Positions 1 to 10,689 of a DNA stretch of 64,000 nt are shown here, in pieces. The DNA is from Paguma larvata (Eukaryota; Chordata; Mammalia; Carnivora; Viverridae): positions 82,761,132 to 82,825,131 of the forward strand of contig CM057829.1 of the NCBI GenBank assembly GCA_030068075.1. Direction: 5' to 3'. Each line of letters starts with the position of its first letter. Within the stretch, counting starts at the first letter, position 1. The position numbers and the translations under genes were made by a program. The notes under the pieces are model-generated. The model saw only the letters and a program-made list of their open reading frames with translations. It was not told the origin of the DNA and did not search any database.

Positions 1-629
1 ATCAGCCTCAAGTTCAGAATGTGAAATGTTTAACTTTGACTCCAAAGACAATCTCAAAAATTAAATGGCTGGGAACGTCTCTGGATTTCAAGTAATTCAC
101 CTTTATTAACAATCATGAGAGAAAGAAAGGGCTTGGGAATATACTTTCATATATTGCAAGATGAGAAGACAAGAGGTAGAATCAAAATATGTTTATCATC
201 ATTATTTTTAGGCATTAAAATATTCCAAACAGTGCAGAAGTGCCAGGCTGCTTTTAAGCAATCTGCACTTTGGTCCAGTTTATACAGAATAGTTTTAGAA
301 TTTAATTACCTAACCTGCTAGCTCTAGAATTCTTACTATAGGGAGAGAACCGTCTTTATTTGGAGAAAATACTTTCTGAAGTCACTTGGAGGTAGTAGGT
401 GAGACTCTAAAGAAGCCACAGTGGTAAAGGCAATTGTAATGCTTCCCTGCCCTGGATGCAAGTAGAAATATTCACTCAGGTGTATGAAAGAGTAGAGAGA
501 ATAGGGAGAAAGGAAATGACTGGCAAGTGTGGTAGGATGAGAAACCTTGAACCAAGGAAATGGCCATGAAGCTTTAAGAGCAGTAGTACTTCCAAAGTGA
601 AATGTTTTTTGTTTGTCTGTTTGTTTTTT
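1..629. other. Unassigned AT-rich sequence
   Basis: I recognise no gene or repeat here. The longest open frame (115-321, +) is 68 codons with no recognisable domain. A T-rich run near 605-631 leads into the L1 fragment that follows. Confidence 0.5.
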
Positions 630-975
630 TTAATTGGCTTTACTTTTTAGAACAGTTTTAGGTTCACAGTGAAAGTACAATGAGTTCGCACCTGCCGAGA
701 CTTCCCACCCCAACCTCTAGCACTATCTACATTCCAGACCAGACTGGAATGTTTGCTAAAACTAAAGAACCTACATTGACACGTTGTTATTACCCAAAGA
801 CTTTACTGCATGTTAGGGTTCACTCTTGGTTTTGTACATTGTGTGAATTTTGAGAAATGTGTAAAAACATGTAGCCACCATTATAGTATCAAACGGAGTA
901 GTTTCAGTGCCCTAGGTATCCTTGTGTTCTGCCTATTGATTCCTCCCTTCCTTCCCCTAACCACCTGCTGTGGGA
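630..975 (-). mobile_element. Old L1 (L1M-type) fragment, reversed
   Basis: The top strand reads as the reverse complement of an old mammalian L1. Landmarks include 'ttttaggttcacag', 'cctacattgacac', 'gttagggttcactcttgg' and 'caccattatagtatca', in the order known for L1M-type elements. It is diverged, has no usable open frame and keeps no tail, so it is an inactive relic. The same family appears again at 31460-32825. The exact subfamily needs a repeat-library comparison. Confidence 0.7.
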
Positions 976-2069
976 TTTTTAAATTGTGGGCCCTGCTAGC
1001 TTTATAGAAGAAGTATACTGAGTTCCTCTTTAGTGTTAGCATTGAAAAATGGACTAAGACAATCTGGACACTTAGTCAATCTCTAAATATAAATAAGAGA
1101 GCACTTGAAAAGCAAAAAGAGCTTCAGAAATCCATAGAAATCTTGAAGAAGATATTTGCTTCTCCATAAACTGTAGCAGAGAGCTTTGAAACAATTTCAT
1201 TAAGATCCAAAGAAACAGGTTTTGCATTAAACAGGTTACATGATATTTTAAATGCCTTTGATGATATAAGCAAAAACAATAGCCTTCGGTTCGATAGTGG
1301 TAGGAGCAGCCTTTGTTAGGATTAAGTAAATTGCCCAGTCTCTTTGTGAGCTTCATCAAGACACTCGGATCACCATTTCCTTAGGGTCCAGCTGAGTTAT
1401 ACATACATAATAAACTAGCCAATCAAATCTTAAGTGGGTTAGCCTTCAAGTAATACTTTTGCTATTCATAAAGAGCTGACAATTGTTGACATATAGATTT
1501 TTTTTTCTTAAGCTGGGAAGGACTCTTTCAAGTAAATGGAAAGGAATTTCAGAGTATTGCTCTCCCAGGGAACATTGTTAAAAAATGAAACAAAACAACA
1601 TCAAGAACAACAAAAACCTCAAAGGACGTTTTCATTGAAGGAATGGATTTTTCTAAAGGAAAGATACGCAATTAAACCACATGTAATCAAAATAAGTCAG
1701 GGAATGAGCTGTTTCGGGTGGAGGAAATCTGTGATCCAACCGCCTTGAGAGCATAGATAGAGTAGAAATGTCAGCAGAGGGAGTAGGGAGTGGTCTAGTG
1801 TGAGAGCTGAATGAGCGGCATGGGAAGGGAGGAAACACACAGACAGCACTGACAGCAGTCAGAGAGCAGCAATGAGGACCCTGTCAAATTTGAATAAATC
1901 ATTCCAGAGAGTCTGTCCCGTAGAGAACATAAAATGGTTAAAAACAAAAGAGAAGGGAGAAAAGCAGAAATCAGTAAAACATATTAATATGTGCAGCAAA
2001 GGGAGGAAAGTATAGCAATAATAGTGATATCTGGACTAGATGCAATAGAAATAATTAAAGCAAGGGGTA
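976..2069. other. Unassigned sequence
   Basis: No repeat family or gene is recognised. The frame at 1072-1359 (-, 95 codons) is the longest and has no recognisable motif. Base composition is ordinary and AT-rich. Confidence 0.5.
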
Positions 2070-2325
2070 TATGGTTGCAGTGATGAGCAGAAATTCCAGA
2101 ACCAGCACACGTGGGTTCAAATTCTGATGCAATCACTACTTGTCACCTTGGGCAAGATACTTAACCACTGCACCTCAGCTTTTCAACTGTATGATGGGAA
2201 TACTGATTGCATTCCTTCCTCCTTGGGCTACAAAAACTGCATAAATTAATCTACATCAAGCATTTAGAATGGTGCTAACTTACAGTGAGCACTCAGTACA
2301 TTTTAGTTATTAAAATTATTAATAA
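2070..2325 (+). repeat. MIR SINE
   Basis: The segment follows the MIR consensus order: 'gtgggttcaaattctg' (B-box-like), 'caccttgggcaagatacttaacc' region, 'cctcagcttttcaactgtatgatggg' region, then 'gcactcagtacattttagttatt' region near the 3' end. MIR is an ancient tRNA-derived SINE family shared by mammals. This copy is nearly full length but heavily diverged. Confidence 0.8.
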
Positions 2326-2469
2326 TAACTAATTTCTAATGACAATAATGAAATATAGTAACTACTTATATCAGTAAACCACTACAATATAAAATAACTG
2401 GGAAAGAAACAAGGTAACAGAATAGCGACTTGGAACAAGTCGATTCATGAGGACAACTGTGACATATAA

Positions 2470-2531
2470 GAAATTAGCTCAAAAAATAAATAAATAAAAG
2501 AAAGAGAGAGAAAGAGAGAAATGAGCTCAAG
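2470..2531. repeat. A/GA-rich insert flanked by a short direct repeat
   Basis: The sequence 'agaaattagctcaa' (about 2470-2483) recurs as 'agaaatgagctcaa' (about 2519-2532). Between the copies lie only AAAT units and a GAAA/GAGA tract. The direct repeat resembles a target-site duplication around an extremely truncated, tail-only retroinsertion. Replication slippage is an alternative. Confidence 0.4.
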
Positions 2532-2820
2532 AGAAAGCACACAAAAGAAGGTTCCGACCTGGAACTGAGTTTCCTCCTCCAATCCTCAGCAAGGAGCCAC
2601 ACACAAGCAGCTTCAGTGGAACTTGTTTGTGTATTTCATATAAAGATGTCTGAATGAGTTCCGTGTAAATAATAAAATAGCCTAATAAGTCAGGTGATAC
2701 CTTTTTAGCCCTATTGTTCTCATTAATCAAGTCTCAGTTCTGTTTTTGTTTTCGTATCATTTCGATTTTTAAAATCCAACTAGGAAATTTCATAGAAATG
2801 ATGCCTGGATCAGTCCGAAG

Positions 2821-2862
2821 TCCACTGCCCTTGCACAGCGATGGATCTTCCAGGGCAGTGGA
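2821..2862. other. Perfect 11-bp stem hairpin
   Basis: TCCACTGCCCT (2821-2831) is the exact reverse complement of AGGGCAGTGGA (2852-2862), leaving a 20-base loop. It sits in a locally GC-richer stretch (2790-2990). The arm is short for a microRNA precursor and I see no extension of pairing outside it. Confidence 0.5.
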
Positions 2863-3070
2863 GCTATGCTGGCTTAGTCTATATCCTCACAGATATCAAA
2901 GAGCACCCTCCCAGAGGAGAATTGACACTTCCTTCCAGGGTTTATCTGCCAGGTGCCCGGGAAGGGCTATCCAGTCTCACACACATTAGCTATTCGCTGA
3001 TGGGCTTTCCCCGTGAATGAAACTTTCAGTATTATGATCAGTATGTGACCCTGAATGTGAAATATGACTA

Positions 3071-3240
3071 ATTACATTTTCATAGAATTACAGAAATTTT
3101 TAGGTGCGAGAAATCATAAATAACATATAGTTGTCTCATTTCATACAATAGGAAAGTACATGAGTACAAAGAGATTAGGTGGATTTTCTATGATCCTGTA
3201 GCCTAGAAGTAAAACCAGGGCAAGAAACCAGATAGCTTTA
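3071..3240 (-). repeat. Possible MIR-like relic, reversed
   Basis: The order 'tctcatttcatacaatagg', 'acaaagagattagg' and 'gatcctgtagcctagaagtaaa' resembles the reverse-complement MIR core (fraction of bases in tally, then cleared of tail). Divergence is high, so the call is tentative. Confidence 0.35.
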
Positions 3241-3689
3241 TTCCTATTTCTTCGCGTATTTAACAAGCCTCCCTTGCTCACAGGATCCTTTCTTTACTCA
3301 CAGAGTGATGATAGTTTTCAAAAGCCAGAACAAAAATGACAGTACAAAGTCATCAAAAGGAGTAGGGACAAGACAATGGCTGCTTAAGTTACAGAAATCC
3401 TTCTATCCATGCTTATTGTGAAAATGCATGTTGGGCACTTATAAGCAGTATTCCCCTGAATTGCATAGATTGTTGCCCTGGCTTGAATCTGTTTATTTAG
3501 TAATCGTCTTGATCTTTTAATCCCCGTTTATTTAGAACGATTATATTTTATGTGTCTATGACATTCCATTTTTATCTCTAAATTACAATGAACTCTTTCA
3601 TAAATTACACTTTAAAGGTTCATTCAAATAAATGAGTGGTAACCAAAATAAAAGCACTCTTTTCTTCTCTTACCTTGTTACTCATATTT

Positions 3690-3860
3690 TGAGTGTGTGC
3701 ATGTGTGTGTATTAAGTCTATACTATATATATAGTGTATATATCTCATGTCTACGCCTGGATATCTCTCTGTATCATATTATCTGTTGTATCTGTATATG
3801 CATCTTTCTGTATTACTCAATGTTGCTTTCTATCTGTGTGTATTTTATGCATCTGTGAAC
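3690..3860. repeat. Low-complexity TG/TA/TATC-rich tract
   Basis: A short TG run (about 3692-3710) is followed by a perfect 14-bp palindrome actatatatatagt (3722-3735) and then by irregular TATC/TCTG-rich sequence. It looks like a decayed microsatellite. Confidence 0.6.
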
Positions 3861-5088
3861 TAATTATTTATGTTTCTGGGAAATCCTTTAATGGGTCTGT
3901 AGCCCCATGAACTAGGACTTAACAAAATGATAACTTTATACGTAGAGCACATTAATTAACAGAGATCTGGGGTTTGGTGGAAAGAAGGCTTGGGGAGAGT
4001 GGCGAAGAGGTCAAGGGCAAAAGGAAAGGTCAGCAATCTGGGAGTGGTGCTAGAGCCTGAGGGTAAGAGACAGTAAGTGTGAGTCTTCCATGGCAGAACT
4101 GTTAGAGAATATTTATGACAAGGAACTTCGTACCAGTTACTTAAACATTTTCCTGGGCCCTAGTTCTGTGAAAATTACCTCCTCCATTGTCCTATAAACA
4201 CACGTAATGTTTGTCACACTCATTCATGAATTGGCGGTGCCTTAGAGGTTGAGATGTTCAGGGTTATAACCTGGAGGTACAATAATGTAGAAATCAACAC
4301 CGTGCCTGGAAGACGGGGGGGTGCACAAGCAGCTGGCCAGTGCGTGGCTGGGAAGTGGAGACGAGACACTCGTACTTTGCCCAAAATTTATTAAAGGATG
4401 TTACCCTTGAAGGAAGATGAGAAACTGATATTTGGATTACATGTAGCATGTGACTGCAAAGGGCCTCTGCACAGCAAAGAGGCAATTACGTAGCTAAAAT
4501 TATGTAGATCTCTGTTAATCATTTTATTTTGTAAGCACACACACAGACTGCAAAGAAATAGAATCATTCTCTCCCTACTTTGCTATGAGGCATAACTTCA
4601 TAAGAACTCCATTGTAAGAGGAGCTTAGTTTATATTTCATGATATTTTATATAATAGTAATGTGGTTCCTGTGTAACTGTACCACTAAAAATAGGACCAT
4701 ATCTCTATAATTGCTAGCACAATTGATACTCTTTGTACACTAAGTGGGAATGTGTCTCATTCCAGCAATCATTTACAACTGCTGCAGTCATCTAACAGTT
4801 CATAATCTTAAACAAATAAAAATGAACATATGTCTGTTCCCCAGACAACTGCAGGCCAACACTGACGCTCAGTTCTTTCCCAATTTGATTTTTTTTGGTT
4901 ACAACCAGAAAAACACCACTTTGATGTAGGTATTTTGTAGTATCCTTCTAGTGTTCCTTTAGAGTTTTATGCCCTAACAAAGTTTAAAAGAACTCCAAAC
5001 GTGGCTAATGTGACTGCCCTAACACATGTTCTATAAAGGTTCATTCTATTCTATTCTATGAATTAACAGCCCTGACAAAGCTGGATTT
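3861..5088. other. Unassigned sequence
   Basis: No gene or repeat recognised. Short reading frames at 4294-4485 (-) and 4744-4929 (+) are about 60 codons with no known motif. Confidence 0.5.
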
Positions 5089-5106
5089 AGAAATGTGTAA
5101 GATTTT

Positions 5107-5330
5107 GGGGTGCCTGGGTGGCTCAGTCGGTTAAGCATCTGACTTCTGCTCAGGTCATGATCTTGCGGTTCATGGGTGTAAGCTCCACATCGGGCTCTGT
5201 GCTGACAGCTAGGAGCCTGGAGCCTGCTTTGGATTCTGTGTCTCCCTCTCTCTCTGCCCTTCCATGCTCTCTCTCTCTCTCTTTCAAAAAACAATAAACA
5301 TTTAAAAAAATAAAAATAAATTACAAAAAA
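5107..5330 (+). mobile_element. CAN-SINE (feliform type), full length
   Basis: This is a tRNA-derived, Pol III-type carnivore SINE, moved by L1 enzymes. The head 'gcctgggtggctcagtcgg' contains the A box, and the B-box region near 5170-5190 is diverged. The body 'cggctctgtgctgacagc'-like is followed by a CT tract and an A-rich tail. It is flanked by a TSD: agaaatgtgtaagattt (5089-5105) and agaaatgtataagattt (5331-5347), one mismatch in 17. That fixes both ends of the insertion. Confidence 0.95.
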
Positions 5331-5347
5331 AGAAATGTATAAGATTT

Positions 5348-5932
5348 ACCCGAGGACTAGAAATAATCACCATAATGTTTGATCATTGTAAGCCCAACCT
5401 CGTCTCAACAGAGTTGCTGAGGAAGAGGCTCCAAGCTCTTAAAGAGAGAACAACGCAAATCGAGACAGTGTGACACTGGTAACACTGGTGGAGCAGCCAC
5501 TCTGCCCTTGCCATGACTCTAGAACAAAGAGACAGAAGATGGGGAAAGGATTTATGATGGCAATAGTGTAGGATTCCAATTTTTACCTTAAGATATTGCT
5601 TCGAAAATATTTTATCTGTATTATAAGCCAGTTATGTTAACATAAGTAATTGTTTAAAACCATACATAGTTATAGAAATTTCTATGATGCAAACTAGTCA
5701 CTTAGACTGCTTTCCCCCCTCTAAACTAAGGGTGTACTCTACCACCATTTCACCAGCTCTTTTGTGCCTTTCATCCATGAATTGAAGAAAATTATACAAG
5801 TTGGTAGTAGCCTTGCACCTAATGACAATGTCATGCCTGGCACAGTATAGGCATCGAATAAGTATTTACTGCAGACAGATATTTATAGTAGATGTATGTG
5901 AGTTGTAACTGGACCAGAGGACTAGCACCTAG
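5348..5932. other. Unassigned, with a possible MIR/L2 3' end at 5800-5875
   Basis: The stretch 'catgcctggcacagtatagg' followed by 'aataagtatttactg' resembles the 3' end shared by MIR and L2. The rest (5348-5800) shows nothing recognisable. Confidence 0.4.
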
Positions 5933-5942
5933 TCCAACTTCT

Positions 5943-6165
5943 TTTTTTTTTTTTTTTTAACGTTTATTATTTATTGAGAGACAGAGAGACAGAGCATGTG
6001 CAGAGGAGGGGCAAAGAGAGACGCAGACACAGAATTCGAAGCAGGCTCCAGGCTCTGAGCCATCAGCACAGAGCCCAATGCGGGACTCGATCTTACAGAC
6101 CGTAAGATCATGACCTGAGCCGAAGTCGGCTGCTTAACCGACTGAGCCACCCAGGCAGCCCCCTT
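5943..6165 (-). mobile_element. CAN-SINE (feliform type), reversed
   Basis: It starts with a T tract (the copied tail), then GA-rich sequence, 'gaagcaggctccaggctctg', and ends with the reversed tRNA head 'accgactgagccacccagg'. A 10-bp TSD, tccaacttct, lies at 5933-5942 and 6166-6175. It opposes the SINE at 5107-5330. Confidence 0.93.
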
Positions 6166-6175
6166 TCCAACTTCT

Positions 6176-6888
6176 AGTACCAATTTTTTTTTTTTTTGTA
6201 GGATTCATTCCTTCTTTGTATTCAAGGCACGTTATTTAAGTAACACCGACTCTCCTTCCTAACCTAGAGTATAGACATGCCTTGCAGGTCTGGCACTTCA
6301 TATATGTTATATATGCCCTTTCCTGGCCAAAGGGAGAATGTAACTTCAACCAGGATGATAGACACTCAGTTCTAAGATGTCAGTTGGAATTTGGGGGAAA
6401 AAACTTGCTTTCTAAAACAAATTCTGGCTGTAAAAATGACGTGAGTCTGGAAATGTCAGGTTTCTCTGCATCAACAATGTCTGTTTGGGAGAGAGTTCAA
6501 AATAAGAAAAATCAGAAAGAGAGAAAGAGCGAGAGTGAGAGCAGGAGAGAGAGAACTGATAAAATTGGCTGAATTCCTGTATTCTGCCATAACTAAAGCC
6601 AAATACATTTCTGTGTTTTACAGGCATGCAATCAAAATTTTTTATTTATATTTTTCTGAATTGGGTTATGGTTACTTGCAAATGAAACAATTCAGATTAA
6701 TACATTTTTAATGGTTTCATATTCGTCCCAAAGTGAAGTGTGTTTCATTCATGAAACAAAAGTGGGCCAAATAGAGTACATCTTATTTCTAGGATGGAAT
6801 GAGGGATTTACACATACATTTCTTTAGGCTGATCAATTAAAAATGCCTTAGAGAATGTCAGAGGCTCTTATTTCCTCTTAAATGGGAT
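6176..6888. other. Unassigned, with a GA-rich patch
   Basis: A T run (6186-6197) and a GA-rich patch (6510-6556) are visible. The frame at 6282-6572 (+, 96 codons) runs into the GA patch and shows no domain. Confidence 0.45.
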
Positions 6889-7308
6889 GGTGAAATAGGC
6901 GGGTCCCTAAAATGACCCCTAATGATTCCACCCCTGGTATCCATGCCTTTTCGTAATCTCTGCGCCCTGAGTGTGGGCTTGGTTTCATGTCTCACCTTTA
7001 AGCAAAGAAACCTGCAGAAGAGATACGATGTCACTTCTGCAGTTAGGTTTTAATGAGATAGTGGCTTTCTCTTGAAGCTCTTCTTTTACCCTCTCTTGGA
7101 TTTCTCAGCATGTCATGAAGCTGTCCTGTGTGGGCAGTGGAGCTCCATGGGAATGAGATTAGACTCCAGATTGTAGGATGATTGCAACCTCAAGAGACGG
7201 TTGTTGACGTAGGCACATGGAGCCATGGGAAATGCAAGATAGCAAATGGGTCTTGTTTTAAGTTGCTAATCTTACGATAGCGTACTTCACAGAAATAGAT
7301 AACATATA
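6889..7308 (+). mobile_element. MLT1-type LTR (ERVL-MaLR)
   Basis: The order matches an MLT1-type LTR: 'acccctggtatccatgcc', 'gagtgtgggcttgg', 'gatgtcacttctgcagttagg' region, 'ttgttttaagttgctaa', and the end 'cacagaaatagataacata'. No retroviral internal sequence is recognisable directly after it, so it is probably a solo LTR. Both ends are approximate. Confidence 0.7.
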
Positions 7309-8842
7309 GGAGTAGAAACCGGATCAGTGACAATACAATGGAATCAAAGTTTCTATCATACAAATGGAGCCATCTCTGTATGCCACCAATTAGCAAAAAG
7401 GAAGCAGCCATGTGAAGTTTGGCTTCTTTCAGCTACACCTGAAATCTACCAGCCACGACCATCACCATGAAGGACGTGAATAAAGTTCTCTCTTCTGGGC
7501 CAACTCGACCTACCATGCCGAGTTTTCCCCCTTATATTTTCAGTCTGCCACTACGTGATTTTATTTAGCATTTTGAGTAGAACTCACTATTGTGCAACCC
7601 GAGATTATTACCTTTGAAGCACAAACACATTCTGAAAAATAATTGCGAAGAAACTTCACTTCTGTGAGCAAGAACAAATGAAGGATGAAAAATTTCCGAG
7701 CTATCCAGGTAAAAAAAAAAAAAAAAAAAAAATGCTAAAAGTTCCCGCTAGAGGACTTTGATGCACAAAGATGCTGTTACATACACCACTTTTGGAGTTG
7801 AAATTTTATAAAGGTCTTATGAATTTTCTTAAAGTTCATGTGTATTGAGCTTCTAAACTTTGATTATGTATCTGACAATTCAGAGACCTAAGATCTAATC
7901 CTGGTAAAATGGACTATTTTGGGAGTAAAGAAGCAAGTAATAGCTGAAAGAAAATGCCCACATATACTCTGAATAAAATCATGTTTCCTTTTTGACATCT
8001 TTGAAACAACTAGTTACTTAATGGAATTTCCTCCCTTAAATTGGTGAATTTAGATCTTGTAATATAGTTTTAATTTGGTTAAATTGATTGTTTTCTACAT
8101 TTCTTATTTATTTATTTACTTTTTTGTAAAGCCCACGTCACAGAGCTGCTATCACGAAAGAGTGACCTACGTGATTGCAGAAATCTGCATATGACCCTTT
8201 CAAGGAAGTATATTGCAGGACCTCCTGAAGTGGAGACCTGGAATTTCCAGAGAATTTCCAAAATATTCCATCTTCCCACACAACTGCTATGTTGGCTGCC
8301 CCGAAACAGTCTTACTGGGGAAAGTTCAGATAGGAATCAGAGAGAATCCCAGGCCGAGACTTATTATAGTAGACATGACCCTTTTTGAGTTTTGGTGAAA
8401 TCTTAGTTACATCAATCCATTAGCCTGTTTTGTTTGTCCATTTATTTAATACTAGGAGTCCTTGGCAAATCAGAGTACTAGAAAGCACAGGAAAAAGAGC
8501 TAGATGAGAGAGAGAGAGAGAGGGGGGGGGGGAGATTGGAATATCCAGACCTGTGTCTCCATACCTATCTTTTATAGGGAAACACTTCTGGGAGCCACCA
8601 GGCTCTTTCATGTATCACCAACGAGAAAAGTTACCCTCTTTGTCAAAAAGAAGAGAAATTGGGAGGGTAGAAAAGAGGGATAGGAACTGTTAACCCAATA
8701 CTTCCTTCTTGTTGAGAAAAGCAGAAATCTCGCCTGTGTCGGCATATGAAGAAATAAGCAGTATCCTTCATAGATAATTCTCCCCACCTCATGTGGGAAG
8801 AATAGCCTTCTGTTCCAGAGAGCTGCTCTGTCACTCATTCAA
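7309..8842. other. Unassigned, with A22 and GA/G11 runs
   Basis: A pure A run occupies 7711-7732, with no attached SINE or L1 that I can identify. A (GA)n tract passing directly into 11 G residues lies at 8505-8532. Three overlapping short frames near 8190-8840 have no recognisable domain. Confidence 0.5.
8505..8532. repeat. (GA)n followed by G11
   Basis: This is a dinucleotide run gagaga... (8505-8521) ending in an uninterrupted run of G (8522-8532). It is strand-asymmetric, purine only on the top strand. Confidence 0.9.
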
Positions 8843-8995
8843 CAGTGCTTTTCAAACTCGAATATGCATACGGATTACATGGAGCTCTTGTAAAACGTGG
8901 ATTTGATTCTGTTGGTCTGGGTGGGGGTCTGAGACTCTGCATTTCTAACAAGCTCCCAGGTGATGTCAGTCCATGAACTGCATTTTAGTAGCAAG
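8843..8995 (+). mobile_element. MER5A-like hAT-Charlie DNA transposon
   Basis: The segment begins 'cagtgcttttcaaactcg', continues 'tctgagactctgcatttct' and 'aacaagctcccaggtgatg', and ends near 'gcattttagtagcaag'. This is the full order of MER5A, a short non-autonomous hAT-Charlie element. It codes for nothing and is an ancient fossil. Confidence 0.85.
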
Positions 8996-9159
8996 AATTA
9001 GAAAATCTGATACGTCGAAAGTCTCTCTCTGCGTTCGTTACTGTGGAAATATATGCAGACACGGCTCTCAAGGAGTATATTCAAAAAGAAAAGTCAATCT
9101 GTGTGTAAAAATAGCTCATGCATTAACAAAATTGATAGCAATTAGTGCACTGGGGAGGT

Positions 9160-9330
9160 GCAGACAGGGCTGGCTTCATGGGTGTGTGACCTGTGTGGTC
9201 TCACAGGGCCCTGCGCTTAGAAGGGCCCATGCTTGGTTTAACATTCTGCTCTCACTCTCTAGAAATTCTTATTAAGTTTTGAACAAGGGGCATTTCATCT
9301 TCGTTTTGTACCGGACTTCACAAACTATAT
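9160..9330 (+). repeat. Old interspersed repeat, family unassigned
   Basis: Phrases such as 'cgcttagaagggcccatgc', 'ggtttaacattctgctctc' and 'ttttgaacaaggggcattt' occur in a dispersed mammalian repeat that I recognise but cannot name with confidence. There is no coding content. Confidence 0.35.
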
Positions 9331-9359
9331 AACTGGGTACAGATGAGGTCCTATGGGAC

Positions 9360-9655
9360 ATGAAATCGGGTGATATCACCTCCCACTGAAAGGAATAAGA
9401 AGTAGTTTTAAAAGGAAGAGGCAGTTGAGTCCCACCTTCAAGAAGGGGCAAAATGCAAACAGAGAACTACGTGGTGAAATGATGGGAGAACAGTGTGGGC
9501 AGATGGGTTGGTGCGATCAAAGGAATGAAGACTAAAAAGGGCGACATGTGGAGGGAATGGCAAGTAGTTTGGTCTGACTGGAACATAAAATTCTGAGCAC
9601 AAAGGAGGCACTCAATAAATTTTTGTTGAATGACGTTCTGCTGAATGAGTGTCCC
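9360..9655. repeat. Possible L2/MIR-derived sequence
   Basis: The 3' part, 'ggcactcaataaatttttg' then 'ttgaatgacg', matches the 3' end shared by L2 and MIR in plus orientation. Sequence before it resembles reversed L2 instead, so more than one fragment may be present. Confidence 0.35.
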
Positions 9656-10404
9656 AGAGATCAAGGTACAGCCAAACTACCAGAGACATAGTGATACCAC
9701 TGTGTTAAACCGTAGCAAGTACTGCGGCTTGTGCTTGCTGAGGCTCAAAAGTAGAGATGGTTGAGAGTGACGATTCAAACAGGTTTGTTAGCAGATAGGT
9801 TTCGCAGCTCCATAGAACGGTGGGTGCTTCAACTCATCACCAAATACGCCCTAAATAAGTGGGGACGGGGTGCTGATTTCCTTTGCACTAAAACATTATA
9901 TTTGAATTTTCAGCCATCTGGGGAGATTCTGTTTTCTGTTTTGGATGTTTTAAAGAAAGCACACATGGAAGCAAAAAAAAAAAAAAGGGAAAAGAAAAGA
10001 TGTTACCTTTGAACAGAATTAGAAACTGAAGTGAAACTATTACTACAATACATCATTTAAAAATAAGTGCCAACGGTCGCTATACGAACAAATATTTGAA
10101 TGACACTTGGTGAAACCCATGCATGAGCGTATGAAAGGATTGAGATAACCACAAAATGGTGTAAGAGTAGTGCATGATCTTGCTAATTTTTCTCTTTGTT
10201 ACATGTAAATGACAAGCATAAGCTTTCATTTGTCTGATTTTGTAAGCACGAGGCTATCATTCTGAAATAAATTCACTTGGGGAAGGCATACAACTTGCTA
10301 AGGCTTCTCTTTCTCCTTTAAAACTAGCATTTGGTGTCCAAATTGACAGCTGGGGAAACTGTCATGCCTGACCGCAGTGCGGCTGTGCCCCTTTGCTCTT
10401 TCAG
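9656..10404. other. Unassigned sequence
   Basis: No repeat recognised apart from a short A run at 9976-9989. The frame at 9761-10012 (+) has no recognisable domain. Confidence 0.45.
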
Positions 10405-10689
10405 GGGCCTCTTGCTTCCCCAGCAACTCCTCCTCCATGTCCTCACCTTCTGTCCCTACGGGGGCCGATTAAGTGGACAGGACAAGACAATGCCACAGGC
10501 ATGGTGGCTCAGCTGGTTCCCACAGGAGACACTGAACACATGGGCCGGAGCGTTCAGTATGTTGTCTCACCACAAAACCATCTCCAGGGCCAACTCTGTG
10601 CCAAGGCTCCCCTCAAAACCAAGAACAAAAGCAGCCTTGCAACCCGCATTACCCGTGGTGGACCTCACAGCAATGGAATATGCCCTTGA
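10405..10689 (+). other. Exon-like open segment behind a splice acceptor-like site (unproven)
   Basis: This 285-bp GC-richer segment directly follows 'tgcccctttgctctttcag' (ending at 10404), a good polypyrimidine tract plus AG. One frame stays open from the AG to a TGA at 10687-10689, giving about 94 codons. The product would begin GPLASPATPPPCPH, is proline- and glutamine-containing, and has a basic stretch (KTKNKSS). A second frame (10331-10696) is also open, as can happen by chance in GC-rich DNA. There is no in-frame ATG at the start. An AATAAA-type hexamer occurs about 200 bp after the stop. I do not recognise the protein. It could be a terminal exon, a processed-pseudogene piece without a visible tail, or chance. 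Confidence 0.25.

Noticed and set aside
5107..5180. A functional tRNA gene at a SINE head
   Set aside because: A and B boxes are tRNA-derived, but the segment continues into the SINE body and tail and has a TSD, so it is a retroelement.
5046..6183. Two minus-strand frames (5046-5294 and 5971-6183)
   Set aside because: Both are SINE sequence in translation.
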